Shown: positions 1 to 9,110, counted from the first letter of the stretch. The stretch is 64,000 nt of DNA from CAZTQN01 sp964615765 (GCA_964615765.1 CAZTQN010000013.1:23649-87648), one strand, 5' to 3'. Numbers and translations are program-made. Notes: generated from the sequence alone by a model not told the origin.

Positions 1-2
1 TC

Positions 3-29
3 CGGATGCGCCTCAAGAAGCTCGGCTGA
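3..29 (+). CDS. 3' end of a gene cut by the window start
   Basis: One forward frame reads R-M-R-L-K-K-L-G and then stops at TGA. The basic composition would fit the end of a ribosomal or other nucleic-acid-binding protein. Only eight codons are visible and the other forward frames are also open here, so neither the frame nor the product can be fixed. Confidence 0.3.
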   Translation, partial: RMRLKKLG

Positions 30-340
30 GCGGCCGGGACGGAACCCGGGGGCGGGGGTGGAGGGGCAGGGTGGCTTCGGGCCGGGTGCGGACAAGCGGG
101 GCCGGGCCGGCCTGAGCGGGCCCGATCGACCTTCGTCCTGCGGCCCACCTCTTCGGGCCACCTTTTTCTCGCGGGCCGCCCGGCAACGCCACCGGGCGGC
201 AAGGACGAACCACCGGACAAGCGACTACGCTACTTCCTGCGCTCCGTCGCGCCCGCTCGCCGAGGGGTCCCGCGCCGGCGCCGCCCATGGTCCGGGCGTC
301 GGCATAACGCCGGCGTCCCCCAGCGCACGAGACCTCCCGC
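30..340. other. GC-rich intergenic region upstream of the GspE-like gene
   Basis: No convincing gene lies in these 311 bases. Long open frames that cross the stretch on both strands are by-products of very high GC and run straight through the real genes downstream. The promoter of the next gene probably lies here, but I see no clear -35/-10 pair. Confidence 0.5.
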
Positions 341-2191
341 ATGCCGACCGATCTTCTGCTCGCCTCCGCCCAGCCCGCCTGGCTGGTCAGCGTCTGGAAG
401 CCGATCCTGCTCCTGATCCCGTTCGTGATCTGGGCCAGGATCGTCACCGGCGTGTACGACAAGCACGCCGCCCAGTACTTCCTGCCGCGCAAGATGTGGA
501 ACCTGGTCCACCTCTCCGCCGGTCTGCTGGCGGTCGTGCTGGCGATCGTGCTGGGCGGGGTCATCGGCGGGGAGGGCGGCTTCTGGGTCGCGCTCGTCGG
601 CGTCATCGCCATTCTCGCGGGCGACCTGTACGCCTACATGCACATGGCCAACAAGGACGATCGCGTCCCCGAGTCGCGGCGCATCCGTTTCGGCATGGCC
701 AAGCCCGACCCGGCCGACGCCAAGAACAAGAAGGACGCCAAGCTCAAGGGCAAGGCGGCCCAGCAGATCCGCCTCACGATCAAGTCGCTCGACGAGAAGG
801 GCAAGTTCTCCAAGACGGTCGAGCCGCCGATGCCCGAGACGCCGGAGTTCGCCACCCGCGTCGCCGCCGAGGGCCTGATGGTCGACGCGATCGCCAACCG
901 CGCCTGGCAGGCGGAAGTGGGCCCGGGCAAGGACGCGTACCAGGCCCGTCTGCTGGTCGACGGCGTGCTGCAGCCGGGGGCGACGTTCCCCCCGCCCGAG
1001 GCCGCCAAGATCATGGACTTCTGGAAGGCCTCCGCGAAGCTCGACATCGCCGACCGTCGCCGCCGCCAGGTGGGCGACGTGCAGATCGAAACTCCGGACT
1101 ACAAGCGGGTGGTCCGCGTCACGAGCATCGGCGCGCAGGGGGGCATGCGGGTCACGATGCTGCTGGACCCCGAGAAGGCGGTGCAGAAGCCGCTGAAGGA
1201 CCTTGGCCTGCTCGACACGCAGCTGGCCGAGCTGCAGCGGATGGCCGGGCTCAAGGGCGTCGTGCTGGTGGCGACCCCGCCGGACTCGGGCCGCACGACG
1301 CTGATGTACGCCCTGCTGCGTCTGCACGACGCGTACACCAGCAACGTGCACACGGTCGAGTTCGAGCCGCAGGGCGCGCCCGAGGGCGTCCGCGTCAACA
1401 AGTTCGACGCCGAGGCCGCAATGCCGGTGTCGTCGGCGAACGCCGCCGGGCCCTCCGGCGGGCCGGAGTACAGCACGCTGGTCCGCTCGATCATGCGTCG
1501 CGACCCGGACGTGGTCGCCGTCAGCGACATGCCCGACCCCAGCACTGCCAAGGAAGTCGCCAAGATCGACCAGACCCGCACGCGGACGTACCTCTGCTTC
1601 AAGGGGAGCGACGCCGCGACTGTGGTGCAGGCGTACGTGAAGGCCGTCGGCGAGACGCGCCAGGCCGCCGAGAGCCTCTCGGGGGTCGTCGTCGGCAAGC
1701 TGGTCCGCAAGCTGTGCACCAACTGCCGCGTCGCCTACCCGCCGACGCCGGACATGCTCAAAAAGCTCTCGATCCCCGAGGGCAAGGTCCAGACCCTGTT
1801 CAAGAAGGGCGGGCAGGTCCTGATCAAGAACAAGCCGGACACCTGCCCCGTGTGCAAGGGCTCGGGGTACCTCGGCGTCGAAGGCGTGTACGAAGTCTTC
1901 CCGATCGAGAAGGACGAGCAGGATCAGATCGTCCAGGGCAACTTCACCAACCTGCGTGGCTTGTGGCGCAAGCGCTCCATCCCCACGCTCCAACAGGTCG
2001 CCATCCGCAAGGCCGTCGAAGGCCTGACCAGCGTCGAAGAAATCATCCGCATCACCAGCGGCGAAGACGCGCCGGAAGCCGCGGCTGCCCCGGCCGCGCC
2101 TCGACCGCCCGCGGCCCCGGCCGCCAACGGCCCCGCCGCCGCCAAGCCCCCCGCCCCCCCCGCTCCCCCGGCCAAGCCCGCCAAGCCCTGA
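341..2191 (+). CDS. Membrane-anchored, degenerate GspE/PilB-type ATPase
   Basis: The protein has 616 residues. Residues 15-35 and about 55-98 are hydrophobic and should form two to three membrane segments, which is unusual for GspE/PilB, normally a soluble hexamer. From about residue 300 it follows the type II secretion/type IV pilus ATPase fold. The Walker A position (about 309-318) reads TPPDSGRTT, so the catalytic Lys is Arg. The Walker B/Asp-box segment reads DPDVVAVSDMPD instead of the usual DPDVIMVGEIRD. The His-box segment has lost both histidines. The C-terminal zinc knuckle is kept, with C459/C462 and C502/C505. The last 40 residues are Pro/Ala-rich. It is followed after 117 bases by a CvpA-like membrane protein on the same strand. 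Family membership is fairly sure; loss of normal ATPase activity is inferred from the missing residues. Confidence 0.8.
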   Translation: MPTDLLLASAQPAWLVSVWKPILLLIPFVIWARIVTGVYDKHAAQYFLPRKMWNLVHLSAGLLAVVLAIVLGGVIGGEGGFWVALVGVIAILAGDLYAYMHMANKDDRVPESRRIRFGMAKPDPADAKNKKDAKLKGKAAQQIRLTIKSLDEKGKFSKTVEPPMPETPEFATRVAAEGLMVDAIANRAWQAEVGPGKDAYQARLLVDGVLQPGATFPPPEAAKIMDFWKASAKLDIADRRRRQVGDVQIETPDYKRVVRVTSIGAQGGMRVTMLLDPEKAVQKPLKDLGLLDTQLAELQRMAGLKGVVLVATPPDSGRTTLMYALLRLHDAYTSNVHTVEFEPQGAPEGVRVNKFDAEAAMPVSSANAAGPSGGPEYSTLVRSIMRRDPDVVAVSDMPDPSTAKEVAKIDQTRTRTYLCFKGSDAATVVQAYVKAVGETRQAAESLSGVVVGKLVRKLCTNCRVAYPPTPDMLKKLSIPEGKVQTLFKKGGQVLIKNKPDTCPVCKGSGYLGVEGVYEVFPIEKDEQDQIVQGNFTNLRGLWRKRSIPTLQQVAIRKAVEGLTSVEEIIRITSGEDAPEAAAAPAAPRPPAAPAANGPAAAKPPAPPAPPAKPAKP

Positions 2192-2308
2192 CCAGTCGAC
2201 TACCAGCCGGCTCCCCGGCCCGCTTCCCGGGCCTCCTCCCGGCCCGCTCGCGAGTTCCCGCGTCCTTTGCCCCCGCCACTCCCGCACCCGCGCTGAAGAG
2301 TCCCCGCC

Positions 2309-4084
2309 ATGCTCGACCTGCTCGTCCTCGGGATCGTCGCCATCCTCGGCTACACGTGGCTTGCCCGCGGGTTCCTGTCGGCGCTCATGCACCTGCTGTG
2401 CGTGATCGCCGCCGGGGCGATCGCCTTTGCCGTGTGGGAGCCGGTCGCGTTCTTCCTCTTGAACGTCGACAACGGGCAGAACGAGCTGCTGCAGAACGTC
2501 GCCTGGGGCGCCGCCCTGGGCCTGCCGTTCGTCGCCGCTCTGGGCCTGCTCCGCGTGATCACCGACAAGCTCGTCCCCGCCAACTGCGAGGTCGACGGGG
2601 CCGTCAACATGGTCGGCGGCGGGCTGTGCGGGATCATCACCGGCATCATCACCGCCGGCATGGCCGTCCTCTCCATCGGCATGTGCCGCATGCCCACCAG
2701 CCTGTTCGGCTACAAGCCCGTGCAGTACGCCAACGACGGCGCCCTCACCGTCCAGTCCGGCCTGCTCGTTCCCGCGGACAAGTGGACCGCCGGGCTGTAC
2801 AAGTTCCTCTCCGCCGGCACCTTCCGCCCGCTGGGCGGCGAGTCGCTGGCCCGCCTCCGCCCCGCGCTCGCCTATGAGGGCGCGCTGCTCCGCACCAACT
2901 TCGAAGAAGGCAAGAGCAAGGTCACCCTCAGCCCCGACGCGTTCAGCGTCGACAAGCGGTACACGCTCGTCCCCGCCGACGCCGGCACGCTCCTGCGCGA
3001 CGCTTTCGACAACAAGCCGCAGTCCTTCTCGACCCTCAAGGGCGAGTCGGTCAACGTCGCCCAGAGCCAGATCGAAGGCTTCGTCGTCACGCTCAAGGCC
3101 GGTGCGAAGGAGCGCTCGGGCAACATCATCATCGGCCCCGGGCAGATGCAGCTCATCGTGCAGACCAGCGAGACCGACCCGCTGTCCACCGTCGCCGTGC
3201 AGCCCCTGGCGATGATCTCGCAGGCCGCCAACCGCCCTGACCTGGCCCGCTGGCGGTGGGACTCGCCCGGCACGTTCTTCCAGTCCGTGGGCGGCGGGGC
3301 CGACGCGAACTTCGCCGTCGAGTTCGTCACGCCCCGCGGCTCCAAGCCGATCGCGCTGTCCGTCAAGGGCGTCCGCTGGAACGTCTCCGAACTGCAGCCC
3401 GCCCCGACCTACGCCAGCACCGCCGACCGCGACGCCGCCATCCGCTCCAAGGCCATCCTGGGCCGCTCGGCGGGCGCCATCGAGACCGCCGGGGCCGCCC
3501 TCATCCGCGTCCGCCCCGAAGCCCTCAACCAGAGCTTCCCCATCCGCGTCGACAACTCCCTCCCGTTCAGCATCATCCTCCAGAAAGACGCCATGAACGG
3601 GCTCACGCTCAACGAAGAGCGCCCGCCGGAGATCGACGGTGGCGGCCTGGTCAAGTTCAACACCGACGACCTCAAGAAGCAGGGCTTCATCGACCGCAAC
3701 CTGCAGGTCCGCTCCTTCGCCGCCTCGGACGACACCCGCATCGTCCAGGTCGCCGTCGATGGCAGCAACACCCAGTTCGGCCTCCTCTCCGACCCCGCCA
3801 GCGCCGCCGACCGCTCCCAGGCGCCCATGCTCATCGACTCCAACGGCACCACGTACACGCCCGTCGGCTACGTCTTCCGCAACAACGAAGAGACCCACAT
3901 CTACTTCAGCCCGCAGGCCCCCGTCGCGAGCGTGAACGACCTGCCCACCATCTCCCGCTCCCGCCCGGACGCGGAACTGGTGCTCGTCTACCGCATCACC
4001 GTCGGGGCCACCATCACGCAGTTCACGATCGGCAACAAGGCCGTCGCGACCTTCGTGCCCGGCGTGCGCACGCAGAACAACTGA
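2309..4084 (+). CDS. CvpA-like membrane protein with large extracytoplasmic domain
   Basis: The first 130 residues contain four membrane segments (about 5-25, 28-47, 65-82 and 104-125) and open with the D-x-L-V-L-x-I motif and G-F-x-S-x-x motif typical of the CvpA family, named for its role in colicin V production and otherwise poorly understood. The remaining 450 residues are soluble, unrecognised and rich in beta-strand-like alternation; they have no counterpart in the roughly 160-residue classical CvpA. The gene follows the GspE-like gene on the same strand and may share its transcript. It ends 17 bases before a convergent gene. The N-terminal family call is good; the function of the long C-terminal domain is unknown. 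Confidence 0.7.
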   Translation: MLDLLVLGIVAILGYTWLARGFLSALMHLLCVIAAGAIAFAVWEPVAFFLLNVDNGQNELLQNVAWGAALGLPFVAALGLLRVITDKLVPANCEVDGAVNMVGGGLCGIITGIITAGMAVLSIGMCRMPTSLFGYKPVQYANDGALTVQSGLLVPADKWTAGLYKFLSAGTFRPLGGESLARLRPALAYEGALLRTNFEEGKSKVTLSPDAFSVDKRYTLVPADAGTLLRDAFDNKPQSFSTLKGESVNVAQSQIEGFVVTLKAGAKERSGNIIIGPGQMQLIVQTSETDPLSTVAVQPLAMISQAANRPDLARWRWDSPGTFFQSVGGGADANFAVEFVTPRGSKPIALSVKGVRWNVSELQPAPTYASTADRDAAIRSKAILGRSAGAIETAGAALIRVRPEALNQSFPIRVDNSLPFSIILQKDAMNGLTLNEERPPEIDGGGLVKFNTDDLKKQGFIDRNLQVRSFAASDDTRIVQVAVDGSNTQFGLLSDPASAADRSQAPMLIDSNGTTYTPVGYVFRNNEETHIYFSPQAPVASVNDLPTISRSRPDAELVLVYRITVGATITQFTIGNKAVATFVPGVRTQNN

Positions 4085-4101
4085 CCCGCACCCGGACGCC
4101 C

Positions 4102-5754
4102 TTACGCCGCTGAGGTGATGTTCAACACGCCGCTGGCCTGGGCCGCGATGTCGGCCGCCACGCGCTCCGGGTTCATGCCCGCCTTCAGCAGCACGCACGG
4201 GATGCCCAGCGCGCGGCACTCGTTCTGCGCGTCCTCAACATGGGCGTGCCCGGCCAGGCGGACCAGCAGCAGCACCAGCCGCGTGCCCGGCCGACGGATC
4301 GCCGACAGCAGCGGCTCGCTCGAGGCGTGCTCGCGGAGCGCGACCCACTCCAGCTCATCAAGCCCCAGCGCCGACGCCAGACGATCCCGCTGGTGCGTCC
4401 GCTCCTCCCCGCCCGTCATCACCACCCGGGCCCCGCCCAGCGCCTCGCGCACACGCCGCACCGTCGGGCTGTACACCCGGGCGGCGGGGGCGTCCTCTTC
4501 GCGCTCGTCGGCGTCGTCGGCCATCAGGTCGCGCAAGCTCGTCGGGGCCGCGTCCCACAGTTCCGGGCTGGTCATCAGCGGCGCGAGCAGCGAGCGGATC
4601 ACGTCCTCGCTCTCGCCGCTGTCGAGCAGCGACCGCACGCCGAACTCGATGCGCTCGAAGTCCGCCGCGATCGGCGTGCCTTCCTTGAGCATGTGCTTGA
4701 CGTGATACCCGATCTTCGAGCGGGCTTCCTTGAGCAGTTTCCGCCCGTTGATCTGCCCCGACACCCGCCCGTCGGTCGCGGCGATCCGGGCCGCCAGGTC
4801 GCCCGAGTTCGCCGGGTCGGCCCCGTCGCCCAGCCGCATGAACCGCGGGATGAACACGCGCTCGCGCTCGGTGATCTGCCGCAACCACGCGAACGCTTCG
4901 AACTGGTCGTCGTCCTCTTCCAGCCCGATGCGCTCGCCCAGCACGCGCAGGCTCGACTGCGCCTCGGCCATCAGCATCAGGATGTCGAACTCCGCCTGGC
5001 TCTGGGGCGGCACGGCCCGCCCGTTCTCCAAGGGCGCCCGCGAGCGCGACACCAGGCGCATCGCCGCCGCCAGGTTCGCGAACACCTCCTGCGCCTGCCG
5101 CAGCGTCGCCTGGTCCATCTCGCCCGCGCGGTCGAGCATCCACAGCCCCTCGCTCCCCGCGGCTCGGGCCTTCTCACGCAGGCGCTCGGCCTCCTCGGAC
5201 GAGGTCACCAGCATCAGCTCCGGATCACGCAGGAGCAGCGCCAGCGCCTGGATCTTCAGATCGCACCGGCGCGCGACCTTCTCGAGATCGGGCAGTTCCG
5301 GGTACGCCGGGCGCACCGGCGCCGCGGGCTCCGGCCGCCGGGCCGCGAGTTCCGCCGACTGCACCGCCGCCGCAGGCCCGGTGACGGCGAGCGGGATCGC
5401 CGGCAGATCGCCCAACTTCAGCGGCACCAGCGAACGCGGGCCCGTCACCTTCGCCGTCGCGCTCGCGACCACCCGCGGGGCCGGCGCTGGCGCGGTCGTC
5501 GGGGCGGTCGCCGCGACGGGCGGATTCGGCGCTGTCGCGGGCGACGCTTGTCCCGCCCCCGCTACCGCTTCAACCTGACCCGCGGCTGTCGGAGCATTCG
5601 TCGATCCCGCGAGCGCCTGCTCGCCAACCTCTCGCAAAAAAACGCCGAGTGCGATCAATAGTCGAGCGGTCGAAGGGTCGCGGCGTGCGGCGGAACTGGC
5701 CCAATCAGAAAACGCGGACGCGAGTTCTGGCCATCGTGGCTGTTCGTCAGGCAT
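4102..5754 (-). CDS. Uncharacterised protein with DUF2325-like C-terminal domain
   Basis: The protein has 550 residues and no signal peptide or membrane segment. Residues 1-150 are Ala/Pro-rich and probably disordered. Residues 150-430 look alpha-helical and charged. Residues 443-550 start with a strand and glycine turn (RVVMTGG), then alternate strands and helices and include a hydrophobic strand followed by G-H-A-H, a layout matching the DUF2325 Rossmann-like family. That match is from pattern memory only. The ATG at 5754 is preceded by GGAG at a suitable distance. It is divergent from the next gene and convergent with the CvpA-like gene. Function is unknown; the C-terminal domain may bind a nucleotide-like ligand. 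Confidence 0.65.
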   Translation of the reverse strand: MPDEQPRWPELASAFSDWASSAARRDPSTARLLIALGVFLREVGEQALAGSTNAPTAAGQVEAVAGAGQASPATAPNPPVAATAPTTAPAPAPRVVASATAKVTGPRSLVPLKLGDLPAIPLAVTGPAAAVQSAELAARRPEPAAPVRPAYPELPDLEKVARRCDLKIQALALLLRDPELMLVTSSEEAERLREKARAAGSEGLWMLDRAGEMDQATLRQAQEVFANLAAAMRLVSRSRAPLENGRAVPPQSQAEFDILMLMAEAQSSLRVLGERIGLEEDDDQFEAFAWLRQITERERVFIPRFMRLGDGADPANSGDLAARIAATDGRVSGQINGRKLLKEARSKIGYHVKHMLKEGTPIAADFERIEFGVRSLLDSGESEDVIRSLLAPLMTSPELWDAAPTSLRDLMADDADEREEDAPAARVYSPTVRRVREALGGARVVMTGGEERTHQRDRLASALGLDELEWVALREHASSEPLLSAIRRPGTRLVLLLVRLAGHAHVEDAQNECRALGIPCVLLKAGMNPERVAADIAAQASGVLNITSAA

Positions 5755-6152
5755 GGTGGAAACTCCAAAAACGGCATCTCTTAGGCGCCTCTCGGTCAGT
5801 ACATCGTGCCGGAACCAACAGGCGATTGGGATTCTTGGAAAACCCTCTCAGAATGCACGATGCCACCCGTCTCTCATCCACCGGATGAATGACGCGCGAA
5901 GACGGTGTGATTCGACGCTCGGCTCGGCCGCCGAGCCCGTGCATCCGGCCCCGCCGGCCGGGAATGGCCTGCCGCCATCCGGGCTATGGACCAGCGGTTT
6001 GCCCGATGATCATATCCGTTGACCATTAGCGCAAACTTGATGCACCGGGAATCGCTTCCGAACGCCCCGCCGCGAAGATGGATCGCGACGCCGCCCGGAC
6101 CGTCCGACGCGTCGTCCGTCTGTTGATGCTCGTCGAGCGTGGAGAGGGAGCT
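5755..6152. other. Divergent intergenic region with promoters for both flanking genes
   Basis: This 398-base stretch between two divergent genes is visibly richer in A and T than its surroundings, as expected for control DNA. Short open frames here have no ribosome binding site or recognisable protein and are not annotated. A TTGACC hexamer occurs near 6020 but no good -10 partner follows it. GGAGAGGGAG at 6141-6150 is the ribosome binding site of the downstream exported protein. Confidence 0.5.
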
Positions 6153-6956
6153 ATGAAGCAGCGTCTGTGTGGAGCGATCGCCACCATCGTGGCGACGGTT
6201 GGAATGTGCGCCGGGTTTGCGGGAGCGGCCCCCGCCCCGTCCAGCGTGCTGTACGGCGTCGCGTCGTTCGCGCCGTTCTCAAACCAATTGCTGTATCTGA
6301 TCGACCCCGCCACCGGGGCCGCCACGCTGGTCGGCAACACCGGCGTCGCCAACATCAGCGGCATCGCCTGGAACGCCGCGGAAGGGCGGATGTACGCCCT
6401 GTCCACCGACGCCTCGGTGTACACGCTCAACCTCTTCACGGGCGCGGCGACCTTCGTCAGCGATTCGCCCAACACCCTGCCCGAGGGCGACCTCGCCGTG
6501 CTCGGTTCCAGCCTGCTCGCCGTCGACGGCGGCAACCTCGTCTCCATCAACCCGGGCTCCGGCGTCGTCTCGCCCGTCGGCCCGCTGGGGGCGGCCGTCA
6601 ACGACGTCTCCGGGCTCGCCTTCAACGCCGCCGGGACGCTCTTCGGCCTCAGCAAAAACGGCACCTTCGAGGACACCATCGTCACCATCAACCCGGCCAC
6701 CGGCCTGGCGACCACGCTCGGCGGCGTGGGCTTCGACTCCCCCTCCGGCGTCGGCGCCCTCGCGTACGACCCCGACACCGACGTGCTGTTCATGACCGAT
6801 AGCCAGCGCCTGCTCAGCGTCGACCAGACCACCGGGGCCGCGACCGTCATCGGCTCGCACGGGCTCGGCGGGTTCAGCGGGCTGGCCATCCCCGCGCCGC
6901 ACGGGCTCGGCGTCCTGCTGCTCGGCGTCGCCGCCGCCGGCCGTCGCCGCCGGTGA
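6153..6956 (+). CDS. Exported beta-propeller-like protein with PEP-CTERM-type tail
   Basis: The start at 6153 is chosen because it has a purine-rich ribosome binding site directly upstream (6141-6150) and gives a normal signal peptide (MKQRLCGAIATIVATVG, ending near G-A-A-P). The 267-residue product contains at least five repeats in which a strand is followed by P-x-T-G-A/x-A-T or N-P-x-S/T-G, for example DPATGAATLVG and NPATGLATTLG, as in beta-propeller proteins of the DUF4394/NHL kind. It ends with IPAPHG, a hydrophobic helix and RRRR, a PEP-CTERM-like sorting tail with Pro-Ala-Pro instead of Pro-Glu-Pro. It is likely sorted by an exosortase and displayed or released outside the cell. The specific ligand or role is unknown. 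Confidence 0.75.
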   Translation: MKQRLCGAIATIVATVGMCAGFAGAAPAPSSVLYGVASFAPFSNQLLYLIDPATGAATLVGNTGVANISGIAWNAAEGRMYALSTDASVYTLNLFTGAATFVSDSPNTLPEGDLAVLGSSLLAVDGGNLVSINPGSGVVSPVGPLGAAVNDVSGLAFNAAGTLFGLSKNGTFEDTIVTINPATGLATTLGGVGFDSPSGVGALAYDPDTDVLFMTDSQRLLSVDQTTGAATVIGSHGLGGFSGLAIPAPHGLGVLLLGVAAAGRRRR

Positions 6957-7012
6957 ACACGCGCTGACGGGACGGGGGGCGGCGGAGGGGGCGCCGGAGG
7001 GGGTCAAGAGCG

Positions 7013-7033
7013 GCGGGCGCGCGGTGCGCCCGC
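7013..7033 (+). terminator. GC-rich hairpin downstream of the propeller gene
   Basis: GCGGGCGC and its exact complement GCGCCCGC flank a five-base loop 56 bases after the stop codon. There is no T tract, so termination is possible but weakly supported; the hairpin may instead protect the 3' end. Confidence 0.35.
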
Positions 7034-7079
7034 CCACACACAGCACTTAGCACTCATTCTCGCATTCGGAGCACTCACG

Positions 7080-9110
7080 ATGCGTCACACCATCAAGATC
7101 GCGGCGGCGGCCCTCCTCGGCGCCGCCGGCCTCGCACACGCCCAGACCACGTTCTATCTCACCGTCCTGCACAACAACGACGGCGAAAGCCAGATCATCA
7201 ACGCCGGCGCCGGCGCGCTGCAGGACTTCGGCGGCATCGCCCGCTTCAAGACCGTCGTCGACAACCTCCGCGCCCAGGCCCTGACCTATCCCGCGGGCCC
7301 CGAAGAAAAGGGCTCCATCCTCATCTCCTCCGGCGACAACTTCCTCGCCGGGCCCGAGTTCGACGCCAGCCTCAGCCGCCCCGCCAACCTGCCCTACTTC
7401 GACTCCATCGGCATCGGCCTCATCGGCTACGACGCCATGATCATCGGCAACCACGAGTTCGACTTCGGGCCCGACGTCTTCCAGCGCTTCGTCGAGAGCA
7501 CGCCCGGCACGCTCCCGTTCCTCTCCGCGAACCTCGACTTCGCCGGCGAGCCGGGGCTCAGCCCGCTGGTCGGCACCCGCCTGTTCCGCAGCGTCGTCGC
7601 GACCATCCCGACGACCACCGGCACCGAGCAGGTCGGCGTCATCGGCGCCACGACCGAGGCGCTCCCGTTCATCTCCTCGCCCCGCGGCGTGACGGTGTCC
7701 TCCGTCGCCGCCGCCGTCAACGCCGAGGTCGCCGCCCTGCAGTCCCAGGGCATCACCAAGATCGTCCTCGCCAGCCACCTCCAGGGGCTCACGTCCGAGC
7801 GTGACCTGATCCCCCTCCTCGACGGCGTCGACATCGTCATCGGCGGCGGCGGGGGCGAACTCATCGCCGACGCCGACGACGTGCTCGTCCCCGGCGACAC
7901 CCGCAACACCCAGAACATCGGCGGGCTCGACTACCCCCGCGTCGTCAACGACAGCAACGGCACGCCCGTCCCGCTGGTCACGACCCGCGGCGACTACCGC
8001 TACGTCGGCCGCCTGGTCATCGGCTTCAACGCCGCCGGCGAGGTCACCACCTTCAACGACCCGATCGACGGGCCCGTCCGCGTCTCCGGCATCGGCGTCG
8101 ACGCCGTCACGCCCAACCCGCTCGTGCAGGCCCAGGTCGTCGACCCCGTCGCGGCCCACGTGCTCCAACTCCAGCAGACCGTCATCGGGCAGCGCGAAGT
8201 CCCGCTCGACGGCGTGACCAACAACGTCCGCGCGGTCGAGACCAACCTCGGCAACCTGTGCGCCGACTCGCTGCTCTACTCCGTCAACACGCGGGCCGCT
8301 CAGTTCGGCGTTCCGACGGCTGACGTCGCCCTGCAGAACGGCGGGGGCATCCGCAACGACAGCGTCCTGCCCGTCGGCAACTTCACTGAGTTCGACACCT
8401 TCAGCATCCTCCCCTTCTCCAACCTCGTCGCCGTCGTCCCCAACGTCTCCGCCCAGCGCTTTAAGGAGATCCTGGAAAACTGCGTCGCCAACGTCGCCGG
8501 CACGCCGGGCGGCGGCTCCAGCACCGGCCGCTTCGCGCAGATCTCCGGCTTCCGCATGGTCTGGGCCGAAACCGCCCAGCGCCAGACCCTCTCCACCACT
8601 ACCAACCCCATCACCGGGGTGACCACCGCGACCGTCACGCAGGTCGGCCAGCGCGTCCGCGAGGTCATCCTCAACGACGGGCGCGTCATCGTCCGCAACG
8701 GCCAGGTCGTCCCCGGTGCCCCGAGCATCAACATCGCCACCATCGACTTCAACGCCCGCGGCGGCGACCAGTACCCCTTCAACGGGCTCCCCTTCACCGT
8801 CGTCGGGCAGTCCTATCAGCAGGCCCTCGACACCTTCATCCAGGACTGGCTGCAGGGCGGCGTCACGGCTCGTCGCTACCCCGTCGGCGGCGAACGCCGC
8901 ATCATCCGCACCGCTAGCCCCATCCAGAACTTCTCCTTCGCTGACCACAACCTCAGCGGGTCAGTCACCGTCGACGATGTCTTCGCCTTCCTGACCGACT
9001 ACTTCGCGCAGGTCGACGACGGCGGCTCGGCCGACTTTGACCGCAGCGGGCTCGTCAGCGTCCAGGACATCTTCGCCTTCCTCTCGGCCTGGTTCGCCGA
9101 CCGCGCCTGA
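7080..9110 (+). CDS. Secreted 5'-nucleotidase/metallophosphoesterase with dockerin tail
   Basis: The 676-residue protein starts with a signal peptide that ends in AHA-Q (residues 1-21). The calcineurin-like metallophosphatase domain follows, with HNNDGE at 31-36, SGDN at 84-87 and GNHEFDFG at 123-130 as metal ligands. The 5'-nucleotidase C-terminal domain has QNGGGIRND near residues 418-427 and a later FNARGGDQYPF segment that binds the nucleoside. The last 57 residues (620-676) form two dockerin-like calcium loops, D-x-N-x-S-G-x-V-x-x-x-D and D-x-D-R-S-G-x-V-x-x-x-D, of the GC-type dockerin anchoring tail. It should remove phosphate from extracellular nucleotides. A strong terminator follows at 9138-9173, so it is probably the last gene of its transcript. 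Confidence 0.9.
   Translation: MRHTIKIAAAALLGAAGLAHAQTTFYLTVLHNNDGESQIINAGAGALQDFGGIARFKTVVDNLRAQALTYPAGPEEKGSILISSGDNFLAGPEFDASLSRPANLPYFDSIGIGLIGYDAMIIGNHEFDFGPDVFQRFVESTPGTLPFLSANLDFAGEPGLSPLVGTRLFRSVVATIPTTTGTEQVGVIGATTEALPFISSPRGVTVSSVAAAVNAEVAALQSQGITKIVLASHLQGLTSERDLIPLLDGVDIVIGGGGGELIADADDVLVPGDTRNTQNIGGLDYPRVVNDSNGTPVPLVTTRGDYRYVGRLVIGFNAAGEVTTFNDPIDGPVRVSGIGVDAVTPNPLVQAQVVDPVAAHVLQLQQTVIGQREVPLDGVTNNVRAVETNLGNLCADSLLYSVNTRAAQFGVPTADVALQNGGGIRNDSVLPVGNFTEFDTFSILPFSNLVAVVPNVSAQRFKEILENCVANVAGTPGGGSSTGRFAQISGFRMVWAETAQRQTLSTTTNPITGVTTATVTQVGQRVREVILNDGRVIVRNGQVVPGAPSINIATIDFNARGGDQYPFNGLPFTVVGQSYQQALDTFIQDWLQGGVTARRYPVGGERRIIRTASPIQNFSFADHNLSGSVTVDDVFAFLTDYFAQVDDGGSADFDRSGLVSVQDIFAFLSAWFADRA

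Noticed and set aside
58..2877. A 939-residue plus-strand frame overlapping the GspE-like gene
   Set aside because: Arg/Gly/Pro-rich low-complexity composition typical of out-of-frame reading of GC-rich coding DNA; it crosses the stop of the GspE-like gene and enters the CvpA-like gene.
230..4219. A 1329-residue minus-strand frame antisense to the first two genes
   Set aside because: Its Val/Asp/Gly/Leu/Arg-rich composition and full overlap with two recognisable plus-strand proteins mark it as a shadow.
5753..6022. Small plus-strand open frame (89 residues) in the divergent intergenic region
   Set aside because: No ribosome binding site or conserved-looking sequence; it overlaps the expected promoter of the gene at 4102-5754 and its start codon.
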